From assembly GCA_026398835.1 (NCBI GenBank), contig JAPLSD010000453.1, forward strand, positions 1 through 5,469: a stretch of 5,469 bases of DNA, given 5' to 3'. This stretch comes from Pseudomonas sp. (GTDB lineage Bacteria > Pseudomonadota > Gammaproteobacteria > Pseudomonadales > Pseudomonadaceae). This document shows, piece by piece, positions 5,154 to 5,469 of this stretch; the first letter of the stretch is position 1; every line of letters begins with the position of its first letter. The notes beneath the pieces were generated by a model. It was not told where the DNA came from, made no database searches, and saw only the letters and a program-made list of their open reading frames with translations. Both the position numbers and the translations under genes were made by a program.

Positions 5154-5469
5154 TTAAGCGCGACGCAGGGAATGCTGTTCCATGCGATTTTGCAGACGGT
5201 AGAGGTAGGCGAAGCCCTGCTCCCAGCGTTGGTGACCGGACTTCACATTGATATGGCCAGCACCCGCCAGAATTCCGGCTTCGGCGCCCCAGTTGCGGGC
5301 CAGCTCAAGGGCACGGGTGGCGCTGACGGCGCTGTCGTTGTCCGAGCTGACGATCTGGCTGGGAAACGGCAACAAGTGCGTCGGGATCGGCGCGAAATTG
5401 CGTAAGGCCGGCGCGCAGGCAGGGCGTTCGACATCGGCCGGCGCGACCAGCAAGGCGCCACGGACCTGA
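5154..5469 (-). CDS. RBBP9/YdeN-family serine hydrolase, C-terminal part only
   Basis: This is a small alpha/beta-hydrolase of the PF06821 type, cytoplasmic, with unknown natural substrate. The window holds the last 104 residues or so of a protein that is usually about 185-200 residues; the gene runs off the right edge, so the catalytic serine is not visible. Seen here are the strand RGALLVAPADVERP, the segment ending in VSSDND that should supply the catalytic aspartate, the mid-helix ALELARNWGAE, and GAGHINVKSGHQRW, whose first histidine is the expected catalytic one. It ends with TAA at 5156-5154. It is co-directional with, and 55 bases upstream of, the sigma-54 activator-like gene, which suggests one transcript. 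Its true start is outside the window; a TTG at 5453 is internal. Confidence 0.85.
   Translation of the reverse strand, partial: QVRGALLVAPADVERPACAPALRNFAPIPTHLLPFPSQIVSSDNDSAVSATRALELARNWGAEAGILAGAGHINVKSGHQRWEQGFAYLYRLQNRMEQHSLRRA

Overview
The window looks like a chromosomal segment of a Pseudomonas, most likely of the fluorescens group. The codon use is GC-rich. The intergenic repeats resemble the short REP-type palindromes of these genomes. Every recognisable protein reads like a known Pseudomonas family: an RND efflux adaptor, a RecF-like ATPase, a stand-alone Rhs-core protein, a methionine-binding protein, a SfnR-type sigma-54 activator and an RBBP9/YdeN hydrolase. The assignment rests on recognition alone, since no search was run.

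Layout. Positions 1-576 (minus) hold the N-terminal part of an RND periplasmic adaptor lipoprotein; no ATG exists for it, so it probably starts at CTG. Positions 577-749 are non-coding with one REP-like palindrome. Positions 750-1919 (plus) encode a RecF/AAA_21-type ATPase. It converges on a minus-strand gene at 1957-3078 for an Rhs-core protein with a three-segment membrane region and a disordered proline/serine tail. Positions 3079-3306 are non-coding and hold a perfect 14-bp palindrome, a second REP-like inverted repeat and a good intrinsic terminator. Positions 3307-3982 (minus) are a broken metQ: an internal deletion with a frameshift removed roughly 35-40 codons from the middle. Positions 3983-4150 are its control region, with a strong ribosome binding site, a sigma-54-type -24/-12 element and an upstream pair of 8-bp direct repeats spaced exactly 20 bp. 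Positions 4151-5098 (minus) encode a short sigma-54 activator-like AAA+ protein. Positions 5154-5469 (minus) hold the C-terminal part of a small alpha/beta hydrolase.

How the genes may work together. The right-hand block (hydrolase, activator-like protein, metQ) is co-directional and fits an organosulfur or methionine scavenging locus. The activator-like gene lies directly upstream of a metQ that appears to have a sigma-54 promoter. Two oddities stand out. The activator has a degenerate GAFTGA loop, has lost both usual arginine-finger residues and shows no Fis-type helix-turn-helix. Its likely target gene metQ is a pseudogene whose promoter, ribosome binding site and terminator are all still intact. 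The left half (efflux adaptor, ATPase, Rhs protein) shows no functional link to this block.
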